A DNA stretch of 64,000 nucleotides from Desulfobotulus alkaliphilus (GCF_007830435.1 NZ_VLLC01000006.1:56404-120403); one strand, 5' to 3'; counted from the first letter of the stretch, positions 33,757 through 42,798 are shown. Translations and numbers: made by a program. The notes: a model not told the origin generated them from the sequence alone.

Positions 33757-34007
33757 AGGTCTATATCCCTTGAAATATCCTTGCTCCTTGATAAATCAAT
33801 ATCTGCATCTGCCAGTGGTGAATTCTTAAAAAACTGCACCAGACTCGTTTTGGGTTTTGTAAGGCTTTTGTACTCTTCAACTGAAAGCACAACAACGGCT
33901 TCCTTTCCATGCCTCGTTACAATTTGAGGCCCTTTTTTTTGAGCAGTCTCTACAAGATGGCTGAATTTATTTTTTGCGTCCTGGAGCTGCCAGTAATTTT
34001 CAATCAT
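33753..34007 (-). CDS. Phd/YefM-type antitoxin
   Basis: An 84-aa antitoxin with the Phd/YefM opening (YWQLQDAKNKFSHLVETAQ, GPQIVTRHGKEAVVVLS, then VEEYKSL) and a disordered acidic tail that would wrap the toxin. It is first in the minus-strand operon, as usual for self-repressing modules. A sigma-70 promoter lies at 34061-34089. Confidence 0.92.
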   Translation of the reverse strand: MIENYWQLQDAKNKFSHLVETAQKKGPQIVTRHGKEAVVVLSVEEYKSLTKPKTSLVQFFKNSPLADADIDLSRSKDISRDIDL

Positions 34008-34060
34008 GATGTCACCTATTTACTCTTGTTAAAGCCACAAGTTCAAGCTAGACTGTCTAA

Positions 34061-34089
34061 ACAATAAAGATCTCAGCCCGCAAAGTCAA
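34061..34089 (-). promoter_or_regulatory. Sigma-70 promoter of the VapC module
   Basis: On the minus strand TTGACT (34089-34084), 17-nt spacer, TATTGT (34066-34061), about 55 nt before the antitoxin start. Confidence 0.6.
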
Positions 34090-34109
34090 TACTGTGTAAA
34101 TAGAGGTGC

Positions 34110-34138
34110 TTGCCATGTGCATTGTATTTATGTATTAT
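34110..34138 (+). promoter_or_regulatory. Sigma-70 promoter of the DUF433/DUF5615 module
   Basis: TTGCCA (34110-34115), 17-nt spacer, TATTAT (34133-34138), 35 nt before the start at 34174. Confidence 0.65.
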
Positions 34139-34173
34139 TATGAGGCACTTAAATTTGTTTTTAGGAGGATGCA

Positions 34174-34410
34174 ATGTCAACATTTGCAAGAATTACCTTT
34201 GATTCCAGAGTAATGGGAGGCAAACCCTGTATTCGTGGTATGCGGATAACAGCCGGTACAATTGTAGGATTGGTAGCTTCGGGTCATAGCAAGGAAAAAA
34301 TATTAAATCTTTATCCTTATCTTGAATCTGAGGATATTGACGAAGCGCTTGCCTATGCTGCCTGGCGTGTTGAGGAAATTGACATACCGCTTATGCATGA
34401 ATCTGCATGA
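34174..34410 (+). CDS. DUF433-family antitoxin
   Basis: A 78-aa protein of the DUF433 (VapB45-like) family: ITFDSRVMGGKPCIRGMRIT, then VASGHSKEKILNLYPYLESE and a helix ALAYAAWR. Such proteins carry a winged-helix and neutralise DUF5615 PIN-like partners. TAGGAGG precedes the ATG, and the stop overlaps the toxin start (ATGA). Confidence 0.92.
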   Translation: MSTFARITFDSRVMGGKPCIRGMRITAGTIVGLVASGHSKEKILNLYPYLESEDIDEALAYAAWRVEEIDIPLMHESA

Positions 34411-34775
34411 AATTCCTGATAGATATGAATCTTTACCCTCAGTGGGTATCCGTGTTTGAAAATGCCGGCTGGGAAGCCCAACATTGGTCGTTTATCGGGA
34501 AACCAAACACACCTGACAAAGAAATTTTTGAATATGCCAAGTCCAATGGATATGTCATTTTTACACACGACTTGGATTTTGGAACCATACTCGCCGCAAC
34601 AAATACGGATTTTCCAAGCGTCATTCAAATTAGAATCCAGGATGTAACGCCTGAACATCTATCCGACTACATCATTTCAGCAACACATCAGTTTAAAAAA
34701 CATCTCGAAGAAGGGGCTTTGATTACCATCGATGAAAAAAAATCCAGGGCCCGTATTCTACCTCTCCGAAAATAA
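34407..34775 (+). CDS. DUF5615 PIN-like toxin
   Basis: A 122-aa PIN-like nuclease of the Mut7-C/DUF5615 type: start KFLIDMNLYPQW supplies the first Asp, GYVIFTHDLDFGTIL the central acidic pair. Translationally coupled to the DUF433 antitoxin. It ends 29 nt before the hybrid-kinase start. Confidence 0.9.
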   Translation: MKFLIDMNLYPQWVSVFENAGWEAQHWSFIGKPNTPDKEIFEYAKSNGYVIFTHDLDFGTILAATNTDFPSVIQIRIQDVTPEHLSDYIISATHQFKKHLEEGALITIDEKKSRARILPLRK

Positions 34776-34804
34776 AACGCCATTTGCCATTGAAAAACTC
34801 TAAA

Positions 34805-37800
34805 ATGCGCAATACCGAAAAGAAAAACAAGACTCCCCTGATAAGGCAGCCCGTACTTGCGGTACTGCTGATTGTCCTTCTTGCAGGAACCCTGCTGCTC
34901 ACCTCATGGAGAATCCATCTTGCGGAAAGGGAGTTTCTGGCCCGCCTTCTGGTGCAGACAGAACTTCTTGCGGAAACCATCAACCCTGAACGGGTCATGG
35001 CTCTATCGGGATCTGCTGACGATCTTAATAAGCCTGAATACCAGCGCTTAAAAAAACAGTTCGAAACGGCCATCCGCCTGTCAACGGACTACCGCTACAT
35101 CTATCTCATGGGCAGAGACGGGGAAGGCCGTCTTTTTTTCTTCATCGATGTGGGGCAGACAGATACGGGGATCAAGGATGCCCTACCCGGCACCCTCTAC
35201 CTTGACGATCATGACGGCTCCATGTCCAGAATTTTTACGGAAAATTTCTCCATATCCGGAGGTCCATACACGGATGCCTGGGGCACCTTCATGTCCGGCG
35301 TTGCGCCCGTGAGAGATCCCAGAAACGGTGAGGTGCTTGCTATCCTTGGTCTGGATGTGGATGTCAGGGCATGGAAACAGAGTCTTTATCCAAAAACCCT
35401 GCCCCCATTGATTTTTATGCTCTTCCTTATTGCTGCCCTGTTCATGGTCTCACACCTTTTGTCCCAGTCAAGGAAAAATGAAAATCGCCTTCCTGCCCCT
35501 GTGCATTTTCTTATTCCCACGACCCTTTTTATCCTTGGCATTGCCTTTTCTGCCCTGCTTGGCTGGGCTGGCCATTCCTATGAGAATCACAGGCGTCACG
35601 GTATTTTTTCAGAACTGGCCCACGGGCAGGTACGGGCCGTAAAAGAAGCGCTCTTTGATCTCCGGGACTATCAGCTTGAAGGACTCGCTGCTTTCTTTAA
35701 AGGGTCAGAAAAGGTTGAAACCCATGAATTTCATGCATACACGAACCACCTTGTAAAAGATTCAGCTATCCATGCCTGGGGCTGGGCACCCCTTGTCCGG
35801 GATAATGAAAAAACAGACTTTGAAAATACCATTCGCAGTAAGGGGATGAAGGATTTCAGGGTCTGGCAAAGGGATGGTAAGGACAGACAGATTTCCCCTG
35901 CCATGCAGGGGGGATATTTTCCACTCATGATGGTCAGTCCTGTGGAAGGAAACGAAACGGCTCTGGGCTTTGATCTGGGTTCGGAACCTTTACGCAGAGC
36001 TGCAATGGAAAAATCCTGGCGTACAGGTCTTGTCACGGCATCCGTTCCCCTTAGCCTGATTCATCAGAATTCGGGAGAAAAGGGAATTTTTGTGTTCCGC
36101 CCTGTTTTTTCCAAAGAAACATCCGGTGAACCCCAGGGTTTTGTTATGGCTGTGGTGAGGATGGAGCCGCTTCTTCGTTCTGTCTCATCCCCCAGAGCCC
36201 TGACGAATTTTACCATCTTTTTCCTCTCTCCGGACAAAGGGGCAGAGTTTCTTGCCCGGATGGAAAGCGGCCCTGAAATTTCTGCTGCAGGGTTTGCCCT
36301 CTCTTACCCCATCTTTATTTTTGGCAGGGTATTTGTTGTTACCGTGAAGGCCAATGCAAAATTCCTCCGGCTCTCCCCCCCGAGATCCGGTTTTTTTATT
36401 TTCCTGACAGGAAGCCTTCTGAGCACAGTCCTTGCTCTTTTTCTCAGCCATGTGCTCCAGCGGCGCAGGATACTGGAAGAAATGGTTGAGGAAAAAAGTT
36501 CAGAGCTGCAAAAAAAAACCATGATCCTTGAAAACATCATGGAAACAACCCTCTCAGGCTATTGGGTCTGGAATATACCTGAAAAGAGTCTGTATCTCAG
36601 CCCCGGTTTTAAAACCATGTTCGGGTACAAAGAGGAGGAGCTGCCCAACACCATCAGGACCTGGAAAAGCCTGCTTCATGGGCCGGACTATGCTGCCGCT
36701 CAAGAAAACTTTCTAAAACACACCCTCAGCCATGGCAGAGAGCCGTTTTTCTGTGAACTAAGGTATATCCACAAAGAAGGACACATCATTTGGGCCATCT
36801 GTACAGGCAGTGTCATTTCATGGGCTGAGGACGGCTCCCCCTTGCGCATGGTCGGATGCCACGTGGACATCACGGCTCAGAAAGAGGTACAGGCAAGAAT
36901 CAAGGCCCTCAGTGAGAGGCAGCAGTCCCTTCTCATGACGGTTCCGGACATTGTGATGGAGGTGGACACCCACAGGATCTATACATGGGCCAATGAGGCG
37001 GGAATACAGTTTTTCGGAGAAGATGTCATTGGCAGAGAAGCGCAGGACTTCTTTGAGGGAGAACAGACTACCTATGAAATTGTAAAACCCCTCTTCCTTG
37101 GGGATGAACAGGTAATTTCTCTGGAAAGCTGGCAGATGAGAAGGGATGGTGCCAAGCGTCTCCTGTCGTGGCGCTGCCGAACGCTCAAGGATGAAAATGG
37201 TTATGTGACAGGTGTGCTTGCAATAGCAAGGGACATTACGGAAAATCAGCAGCACGCAAGAAATCTCATTGAAACCAGCCTGGACCCTATGGTTACCATC
37301 AGTGCCGAAGGAATCATTACGGATGTGAACATGGCTGCGGAAAAAATAACGGGCATCAGCCGGGATCGCCTCATGGGAAGTGATTTTTCAGCTTACTTCA
37401 CGGATTCCGAATCAGCCCGCCAGGGATACCGGGACGTGCTGGAAAAGGGTGAGATCAGGGATTATCCCCTTGTGGTACGCCACACTTCCGGAAAACTCTA
37501 CGATGTTCTCTTCAACGCCTCCGTCTATCGCAGTGAGGAAGGGGAAATCCTTGGCATTTTTGCGGCAGCCCGGGACATCACGGACCGGAAACATGTGGAG
37601 CTTGAGCTACAGAAAGCCAAGGACGCCGCCGAACAGGCCAGCAGGGCCAAAAGTGCCTTTGTGGCCAGCATGAGCCATGAAATCCGCACACCCCTCAATG
37701 CCATTATCGGATTCAGCTCCATTCTGGAACGCCACCCCCTCCTTGCTACCCAACAGCGGGAACAGGTGGCACTCATCCGTCAAAGTGGTGATCACCTGCT

Positions 37801-39022
37801 GGAGCTGATCAATGAAATCCTTGAAATGGCCAGAATAGAAGCCGATGCACTCACCTTCCATCCGGAAATTTTCAGCCTGAAGGCCTTTTTACATGACATG
37901 GAAAAAGTGAGCCATAACAGGGCCGAAGCAAAGGGCCTTCATTTTCAGGTCATCTGCCAGAATACTCCTGAATTTGTGAAAGGAGATGTGATCAAACTGA
38001 GGCAGATTCTCATCAATCTTCTGGGAAATGCCATAAAATTCACCACATCCGGCATGGTTCAGCTCCATGTAAGGGTGGAAGACGGCCCCCGTCAGGGGAG
38101 CCTTCAGCTTGTGGCACAGGTGGAAGATACGGGACCGGGTATTCACGAAGATGAGCTGGCCAGAATTTTTCTGCCCTTCCATCAGGCGGATGAAGGTCTG
38201 AGGGCTGGAGGCACAGGCCTTGGCCTTGCCATCTGCCGACATCTTGCAGAGTTCATGGACGGGGAAATCAGCGCAGAAAGTCAGCCGGGATCCGGCTCCG
38301 TCTTCACGCTCCGGGTTCCGGTACAAAGGGCCGATGCAGCCGGGAGCCAGCCCTCTGCTTCTCCGGACAAAAAAATTATCGGACTCAGAGTCAGACCCGA
38401 TGCCCGCAGGATTCTCATTGTGGATGATCTGGATCAGAACCGCCGTATGCTGCATACCATGCTCTCTCCCTTCGGGTTTGACATCCGGGAGGCGGAGAAT
38501 GGACAGGAGGCACTGGAAATTTTTGAAATATGGCAGCCCCATGCCATCCTCATGGACATGCGGATGCCCGTCATGGACGGCCTTGAAGCCACGCGCCGCA
38601 TCAAAAGCCATGGAAGCGGAGCAAATACACCTGTCATTGCGGTCACAACCCTTGTAATGAAGGAAGATATGCAGGATATGCTGGCATCGGGTATGGCAGC
38701 CTGCCTGAACAAACCCTTTAAAATGGAAGAGCTGTTCAAACTTCTGGCGGAAACCCTCCATCTTGAGCTGATGTATAAAGAAGAAACAGAGCCAGATGAA
38801 ACAATGATATATCCTTCCCTCACCCCCGATGACATAAAGCACCTTTCCCCAAACCTGATTCACAGCATGAAAGAGGCCGTTGAAAACGGAGAAATCACCC
38901 GTATGAATGACATCCTTGAATCCCTGAGGCAGGAAGACGCTGTCCTTGCGGGCAGAATCAAAAAACTGAGCGATGCCTTTGAGTATGAAAAACTGCTGCG
39001 CATTCTGAATCGGGAAGGATAA
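34805..39022 (+). CDS. Large hybrid sensor kinase (Cache, CHASE, PAS repeats, receiver)
   Basis: A ~1405-aa hybrid kinase. The ATG at 34805 is chosen; a TTG at 34784 is alternative, and neither has a strong ribosome site. Order (rough residues): membrane helix 10-30; Cache-like region to ~205; two membrane helices to ~260; CHASE domain ~265-450 (FHAYTNHLVKDSAIHAWGW); membrane helix ~530; three PAS/PAC units ~565-940; HisKA with [19 protein letters not shown]; ATPase with NLLGNAIKFT, VEDTGPGI and GGTGLGLAICRH; receiver with LIVDDLDQ, phospho-Asp in ILMDMRMPVMDG and Lys in CLNKPFK; a ~70-residue helical tail. Two sensor modules suggest integration of extracellular signals. The receiver-kinase gene follows after 4 nt. 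Confidence 0.93.
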   Translation: MRNTEKKNKTPLIRQPVLAVLLIVLLAGTLLLTSWRIHLAEREFLARLLVQTELLAETINPERVMALSGSADDLNKPEYQRLKKQFETAIRLSTDYRYIYLMGRDGEGRLFFFIDVGQTDTGIKDALPGTLYLDDHDGSMSRIFTENFSISGGPYTDAWGTFMSGVAPVRDPRNGEVLAILGLDVDVRAWKQSLYPKTLPPLIFMLFLIAALFMVSHLLSQSRKNENRLPAPVHFLIPTTLFILGIAFSALLGWAGHSYENHRRHGIFSELAHGQVRAVKEALFDLRDYQLEGLAAFFKGSEKVETHEFHAYTNHLVKDSAIHAWGWAPLVRDNEKTDFENTIRSKGMKDFRVWQRDGKDRQISPAMQGGYFPLMMVSPVEGNETALGFDLGSEPLRRAAMEKSWRTGLVTASVPLSLIHQNSGEKGIFVFRPVFSKETSGEPQGFVMAVVRMEPLLRSVSSPRALTNFTIFFLSPDKGAEFLARMESGPEISAAGFALSYPIFIFGRVFVVTVKANAKFLRLSPPRSGFFIFLTGSLLSTVLALFLSHVLQRRRILEEMVEEKSSELQKKTMILENIMETTLSGYWVWNIPEKSLYLSPGFKTMFGYKEEELPNTIRTWKSLLHGPDYAAAQENFLKHTLSHGREPFFCELRYIHKEGHIIWAICTGSVISWAEDGSPLRMVGCHVDITAQKEVQARIKALSERQQSLLMTVPDIVMEVDTHRIYTWANEAGIQFFGEDVIGREAQDFFEGEQTTYEIVKPLFLGDEQVISLESWQMRRDGAKRLLSWRCRTLKDENGYVTGVLAIARDITENQQHARNLIETSLDPMVTISAEGIITDVNMAAEKITGISRDRLMGSDFSAYFTDSESARQGYRDVLEKGEIRDYPLVVRHTSGKLYDVLFNASVYRSEEGEILGIFAAARDITDRKHVELELQKAKDAAEQASRAKSAFVASMSHEIRTPLNAIIGFSSILERHPLLATQQREQVALIRQSGDHLLELINEILEMARIEADALTFHPEIFSLKAFLHDMEKVSHNRAEAKGLHFQVICQNTPEFVKGDVIKLRQILINLLGNAIKFTTSGMVQLHVRVEDGPRQGSLQLVAQVEDTGPGIHEDELARIFLPFHQADEGLRAGGTGLGLAICRHLAEFMDGEISAESQPGSGSVFTLRVPVQRADAAGSQPSASPDKKIIGLRVRPDARRILIVDDLDQNRRMLHTMLSPFGFDIREAENGQEALEIFEIWQPHAILMDMRMPVMDGLEATRRIKSHGSGANTPVIAVTTLVMKEDMQDMLASGMAACLNKPFKMEELFKLLAETLHLELMYKEETEPDETMIYPSLTPDDIKHLSPNLIHSMKEAVENGEITRMNDILESLRQEDAVLAGRIKKLSDAFEYEKLLRILNREG

Positions 39023-39026
39023 AAAC

Positions 39027-40172
39027 ATGGATCAGAAAAAAGCAAAAATCATGGTTGTGGATGATACGCCTGCCAACCTGAAACTCCTGCACCAGATCCT
39101 TACGGCAGAGGGCTACCGGGTTTTTGCCTTTCTCTCGGGCAGTCAGGCCCTGAAGGCCGCTGAAAAAAATCCGCCGGACCTTATTATCCTTGACATCATG
39201 ATGCCGGACATGGATGGCTTTGGGCTATGCAGAATCCTTAAAAAAGATAACACCCTGAATGCCATCCCCGTGATCTTCATCAGTGCCCTGAATGACACCC
39301 AAAACAAAATAAAAGCTTTTTCCGAAGGTGGCGTGGACTATATCGCCAAGCCCTTTCAGGAAGAGGAAGTCCTTGCACGGGTCAGCACCCACCTGAAAAT
39401 TGTGGGCCTGCAGCAGCACCTTTACCGCCACAACGAAAATCTGGAACAGCTTGTAAAGGAACGTACCCGTGAGCTGGCCCTTGCCAACACAAGGCTTGTG
39501 GAGATGACCCGCCTGAAGGACAATTTTCTTTCCATGATTTCCCATGAACTGCGCACACCCGCCAACGGACTTCTCGGACTTGGGGAACTCCTCATTGAAG
39601 GCTGCCCGGAGAATGATGAGACGAAGATGTTTGCATCCATGTTCCGGGAAAGCAGCCAGCGCATGAGAAACCTGATTGAGGATGCAGAGCTCATCGTTTC
39701 CATGGACATGGCGGTCTGCAACGGCAAAGGAAACATTCTCTTTCCGGAGCTCATGGCAGAGGTAGAGGCATCGCTTCCGGAAATTTCCATGGATATGACA
39801 CTTTCCCCCAGCCTTTCCTCACGCATTCTGCATATGGACAGGGACCTTCTGCAAAAAACCATGACTACCCTGATGTGTCTTGCCGCATCTTTTTCAAAAA
39901 ACCGACAATGTGTAAAAATTTCTGTCACCGATACGGAAAATGGCATCAACCTGACATTGCCCATGGACACAGTGATGCTCAGCCAGAATCAGGCAGCATC
40001 ATTTTTTGACCTCCCATCCCCCGTCCGGGGGGCATCCCAGGCCCAGGAGCTGGGACTTGCACCTGTTGTGGCCCACAGGGTCATAGAAACCTTTGGCGGC
40101 AGCCTGCATCTTGTCAAAACCGGGGAGCTTTCCGGTGAAATCCGGGGCTTTCTCCCCTACCCCAAGTGTTGA
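39027..40172 (+). CDS. Receiver-HisKA protein with degenerate ATPase domain
   Basis: A 381-aa soluble protein. The N-terminal receiver (VVDDTPAN, phospho-Asp in LIILDIMMPDMDG, Lys in YIAKPFQ) is followed by a coiled coil and a DHp with LSMISHELRTPANGLLGLGE. The C-terminal ~150 residues have the outline of an ATPase domain (RDLLQKTMTTLMCLAASF; LGLAPVVAHRVIETFGG), but the Asn box and G1 box are missing, so autophosphorylation is doubtful. It may receive phosphate from the preceding hybrid kinase (4-nt gap). Its last 283 nt lie in the 599-bp repeat and are duplicated as a remnant at 29529. Confidence 0.85.
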   Translation: MDQKKAKIMVVDDTPANLKLLHQILTAEGYRVFAFLSGSQALKAAEKNPPDLIILDIMMPDMDGFGLCRILKKDNTLNAIPVIFISALNDTQNKIKAFSEGGVDYIAKPFQEEEVLARVSTHLKIVGLQQHLYRHNENLEQLVKERTRELALANTRLVEMTRLKDNFLSMISHELRTPANGLLGLGELLIEGCPENDETKMFASMFRESSQRMRNLIEDAELIVSMDMAVCNGKGNILFPELMAEVEASLPEISMDMTLSPSLSSRILHMDRDLLQKTMTTLMCLAASFSKNRQCVKISVTDTENGINLTLPMDTVMLSQNQAASFFDLPSPVRGASQAQELGLAPVVAHRVIETFGGSLHLVKTGELSGEIRGFLPYPKC

Positions 40173-40488
40173 CAGGACCGGAATTTGCATACCCTGCCTC
40201 CATAAACACCCTCTGATATACCCGTGGCTCCTGCAGGGTCAAAACCCAAAAAGCCCTTTAAAATGAAGGGGCTCTCAGCCTTAAAGGGGGAGGCTGGACC
40301 CGGAAGGCTTCTGTCAACTCTTTCAAAACGGGAAAATTCCATGAAAAAATCCTGGACCATAGGAAAAAAACTCATCACGGCTTTCCTTTCCGTTTCCCCC
40401 ATTACCCTCTTTGTGGGCCTTGTCAGTTTTGTCAGCATCTTCCGCGTATCCGGTGTGGCAGAAAGCCTTGCCCAAAGCAGCGTACCCG
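39890..40488 (+). repeat. 599-bp direct repeat, right copy
   Basis: Same-orientation partner of 29529-30127. It contains the intact 3' end of the receiver-kinase and a truncated MCP start. Homology ends at 40488, 3 nt before the aldehyde dehydrogenase stop codon on the other strand. Confidence 0.95.
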
Positions 40489-40508
40489 AAATTAAATTCT
40501 GCCCATGA
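40341..40508 (+). pseudogene. Truncated MCP gene start
   Basis: The first 49 or so codons match the MCP at 29980, including signal helix and the [18 protein letters not shown] opening, with its ribosome site. After the repeat ends, the frame runs a few codons into antisense aldehyde dehydrogenase sequence and stops at 40508. A 55-aa membrane stub at most. Confidence 0.85.
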
Positions 40509-41868
40509 GATTCCTGAACCACCGGGGATAGGGCGGGTAGCGCAGGGGAAGATCCAGCCCTGTACGGGTTTGAACAATGCTTTTGTAATGGGAGAAGGTT
40601 CTGAATCCCTCTTTGCCGTGGTAGGCCCCCATGCCGCTGGGGCCCACACCTCCGAAGGGCAGATGGTGGGAAGACAGATGCACCAGCGTATCGTTGACAC
40701 AGGCCCCGCCGGAGGTGGTTTCCCGCAGCACCTTTTCGCAAAAAATTCTGTCTTCGCTGAAAACATAGAGGGCCAGCGGCCTTGGGCGGTTCTGTACAAA
40801 GCGGATGGCGCTTTCCATGTCAGAAACGGAAACAAGGGGCAGAATGGGTCCGAAAATTTCTTCCTGCATCACAGGGCTTTCAGCAGACACATTTCCAAGT
40901 ACTGTGGGCGCAAGAAAACGCTCTTTTCTCTCATGGTTTCCACCCACAAGAACATTCTGATTTTCAAGGAGACCCACCAGCCGGTCAAAGTGCCTTTCAT
41001 TGATGATGCGGCCATAAAAGGGGCTTTGGGCCGGGTAATCCCCGTAAAAGGCTGCAAGGTATTTTTTTAAGGCTTTGATGAATCGGGGCAGAATGCCTTC
41101 TTCCACCAGCACATAATCCGGGGCCACGCAGGTCTGGCCCGCATTCATGAACTTTCCCCACACGATACGCTTTGCCGCCAGTTCCACATGGGCGTCGGCG
41201 GCCACAAGGGCCGGGCTTTTCCCCCCAAGCTCCAGGGTAACGGGGGTGAGATGGCGGCTGGCCGCTTCCATGACAATGCGGCCCACGGCTTCTCCGCCGG
41301 TGAAAAAAATATGGTCAAAGGCATGGGAGAGCAGTTCTGTTGTTTCCGGAACACCGCCTTCCACAAGGGCCACTTCCTCGGGCAAAAAAGCATCCGAAAT
41401 GATCTTTGCAAGGATGGCAGATGTGGCAGGAGCCATTTCCGACGGCTTCAGAATCACCGTATTTCCGGCGGCAAGGGCAGGAATGAGGGGCATCAGGGAA
41501 AGGTTGAAGGGATAATTCCAGGGTGCGATGATGAGCACCGTTCCCAAGGGCTGGGGCTGGATGCGGCTTTTTGAGCCAAAGAGGGTAAGGGGGGTTGGCA
41601 CAGACCGGCTTTTCATCCATGAAGAAAGATGCTTCAGGGTGAATTCAATTTCCTTTCTCACTTCCCGGATTTCCGTGAGCAACGCTTCTTCCGGAGATTT
41701 GCCAAGGTCTGAAGCCAGTGCTTCCAGAATCTCCCTTTCATGCTGCCTGATACTGTGGCTGAGGGTTTCAAGTCGCTTTTTTCTGGACTGGAGGGTGAGG
41801 GTCTTTCCCTCACCAAAGAAAAAACGCTGTTTTGCAATGAGATCTGAAATAAAATTCTTATTTGACAT
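40492..41868 (-). CDS. Class-3-type aldehyde dehydrogenase
   Basis: A 458-aa NAD(P)-dependent aldehyde dehydrogenase. The ATG at 41868 follows GGGAGG; an in-frame ATG 36 nt upstream lies inside the operator region. Motifs: LIIAPWNYPFNL, ILKPSE, FTGGEAVGR, catalytic Glu in VTLELGGKSPALV, catalytic Cys in NAGQTCVAPDYVL and QEEIFGPILP. The short length and Cys/Glu contexts fit the class-3 group acting on fatty or aromatic aldehydes. It is divergent from a TetR regulator with two operators between them. The 3' end abuts the duplicated 599-bp segment. Confidence 0.94.
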   Translation of the reverse strand: MSNKNFISDLIAKQRFFFGEGKTLTLQSRKKRLETLSHSIRQHEREILEALASDLGKSPEEALLTEIREVRKEIEFTLKHLSSWMKSRSVPTPLTLFGSKSRIQPQPLGTVLIIAPWNYPFNLSLMPLIPALAAGNTVILKPSEMAPATSAILAKIISDAFLPEEVALVEGGVPETTELLSHAFDHIFFTGGEAVGRIVMEAASRHLTPVTLELGGKSPALVAADAHVELAAKRIVWGKFMNAGQTCVAPDYVLVEEGILPRFIKALKKYLAAFYGDYPAQSPFYGRIINERHFDRLVGLLENQNVLVGGNHERKERFLAPTVLGNVSAESPVMQEEIFGPILPLVSVSDMESAIRFVQNRPRPLALYVFSEDRIFCEKVLRETTSGGACVNDTLVHLSSHHLPFGGVGPSGMGAYHGKEGFRTFSHYKSIVQTRTGLDLPLRYPPYPRWFRNLMGRI

Positions 41869-41887
41869 AGAGCCTCCCCATGGATAT

Positions 41888-41928
41888 AAATGACGTTGAG
41901 TCATTTATTAAATGACCTCAAGTCATTT
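41888..41928. promoter_or_regulatory. Double operator between aldehyde dehydrogenase and TetR genes
   Basis: Two perfect palindromes AAATGAC-N5-GTCATTT at 41888-41906 and 41910-41928, centres 22 bp apart (about two helical turns), lie in the divergent promoter region. They are likely sites for the adjacent TetR-family protein, repressing both genes. Confidence 0.8.
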
Positions 41929-41958
41929 GTCAACACGGAAAACCGACAGGAAAAAAAT

Positions 41959-42603
41959 TTGAAAAAACGTGCCATGAATGATGCGGCCAAGGCAAAGCGG
42001 CGTCAGGCCATACTGGATACGGCAAGGCATCTTTACGGGGATGGACAGGAGCTTTCCGTTCCCATTGCAGACATTGCTGCGGCTGCGGGGCTGGCCAAGG
42101 GAACCTTCTATCTTTACTTCAAAAACCGTGAAACCCTGGATCTTGCTCTGCTGCAGGAGGCTCTGGGCCGCTGCTTTGACGCCCTTGATCTTGCCCTTGA
42201 AAAGGGGCTGGGTGCAGAAGCCATTCCGGGCCTTCTCTGCGATGCGGCCATGGACTCCCTGCTGGTGCGCCTTGGAAGCCGTTACAACCTCATCCTCGAA
42301 GGCTGCGGGGATTATGAAGCCGTGGTGGATTTCAAGGAGTATCTGAACCTGCGCATGGAAAAAAGTGCTTCTGCCATGGCAGCCATTTTTCCCGGCCTTG
42401 GCGAAGCAGCAATCCTTGAGCTTCTCATCGGCAGCTTTTCCACCATGATCGGACTCTGGCAGATGGCCGAACCCGCAGGAATGGCAAAGGATATTCTGGC
42501 CGCAAGGGGCTTAAGGCATCTGCAGGTGGATTTTGCTTCCCTCTTTCCCCGGCTGGTGCAGGATCTCTGGACAGGGGCCTTGCTGCGCTACAAAAAGCAG
42601 TAG
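41959..42603 (+). CDS. TetR/AcrR-family regulator
   Basis: A ~214-aa repressor. TTG at 41959 has an AGG ribosome site 8 nt upstream; ATG at 41974 is the alternative. The longest frame (from 41890) would start inside the operators and is rejected. The N-terminal HTH reads RRQAILDTARHLYGDG, then SVPIADIAAAAGLAKGTFYLYFKNRETL, the classic TetR signature. The C-terminal ligand domain is unassigned. Divergence from the aldehyde dehydrogenase suggests that it senses an aldehyde, acyl-CoA or related ligand. Confidence 0.9.
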   Translation: MKKRAMNDAAKAKRRQAILDTARHLYGDGQELSVPIADIAAAAGLAKGTFYLYFKNRETLDLALLQEALGRCFDALDLALEKGLGAEAIPGLLCDAAMDSLLVRLGSRYNLILEGCGDYEAVVDFKEYLNLRMEKSASAMAAIFPGLGEAAILELLIGSFSTMIGLWQMAEPAGMAKDILAARGLRHLQVDFASLFPRLVQDLWTGALLRYKKQ

Positions 42604-42781
42604 CCCATGAAAACCGGAAACAGCCCCATAGCAAAAGTTCCTGCAATACACCCCAAAAAACATGACCATGAACAATTCCCTTACACCCGACCCTGCACAT
42701 TGCCAAGTGACCGGACAACCCATGCATTCTCCAAACACCCGAAACCCTTTATTTTAAGGCCTTAAAAAGCAAAAACAAACC

Positions 42782-42798
42782 ATGGCATCTGCTTTGCA
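42782..42798 (+). promoter_or_regulatory. Sigma-54 promoter, distal
   Basis: ATGGCATCTGCTTTGCA: GG at 42784-42785, GC at 42796-42797, 10-nt spacing, ideal TTGCA. It lies in the 463-nt gap 42604-43066, which holds no gene. Confidence 0.65.

Noticed and set aside
29529-40488. Composite transposon or integrative element
   Set aside because: The direct repeats look like one, but there is no transposase, integrase or tRNA attachment site; partial tandem duplication or circle integration explains the gene truncations better.
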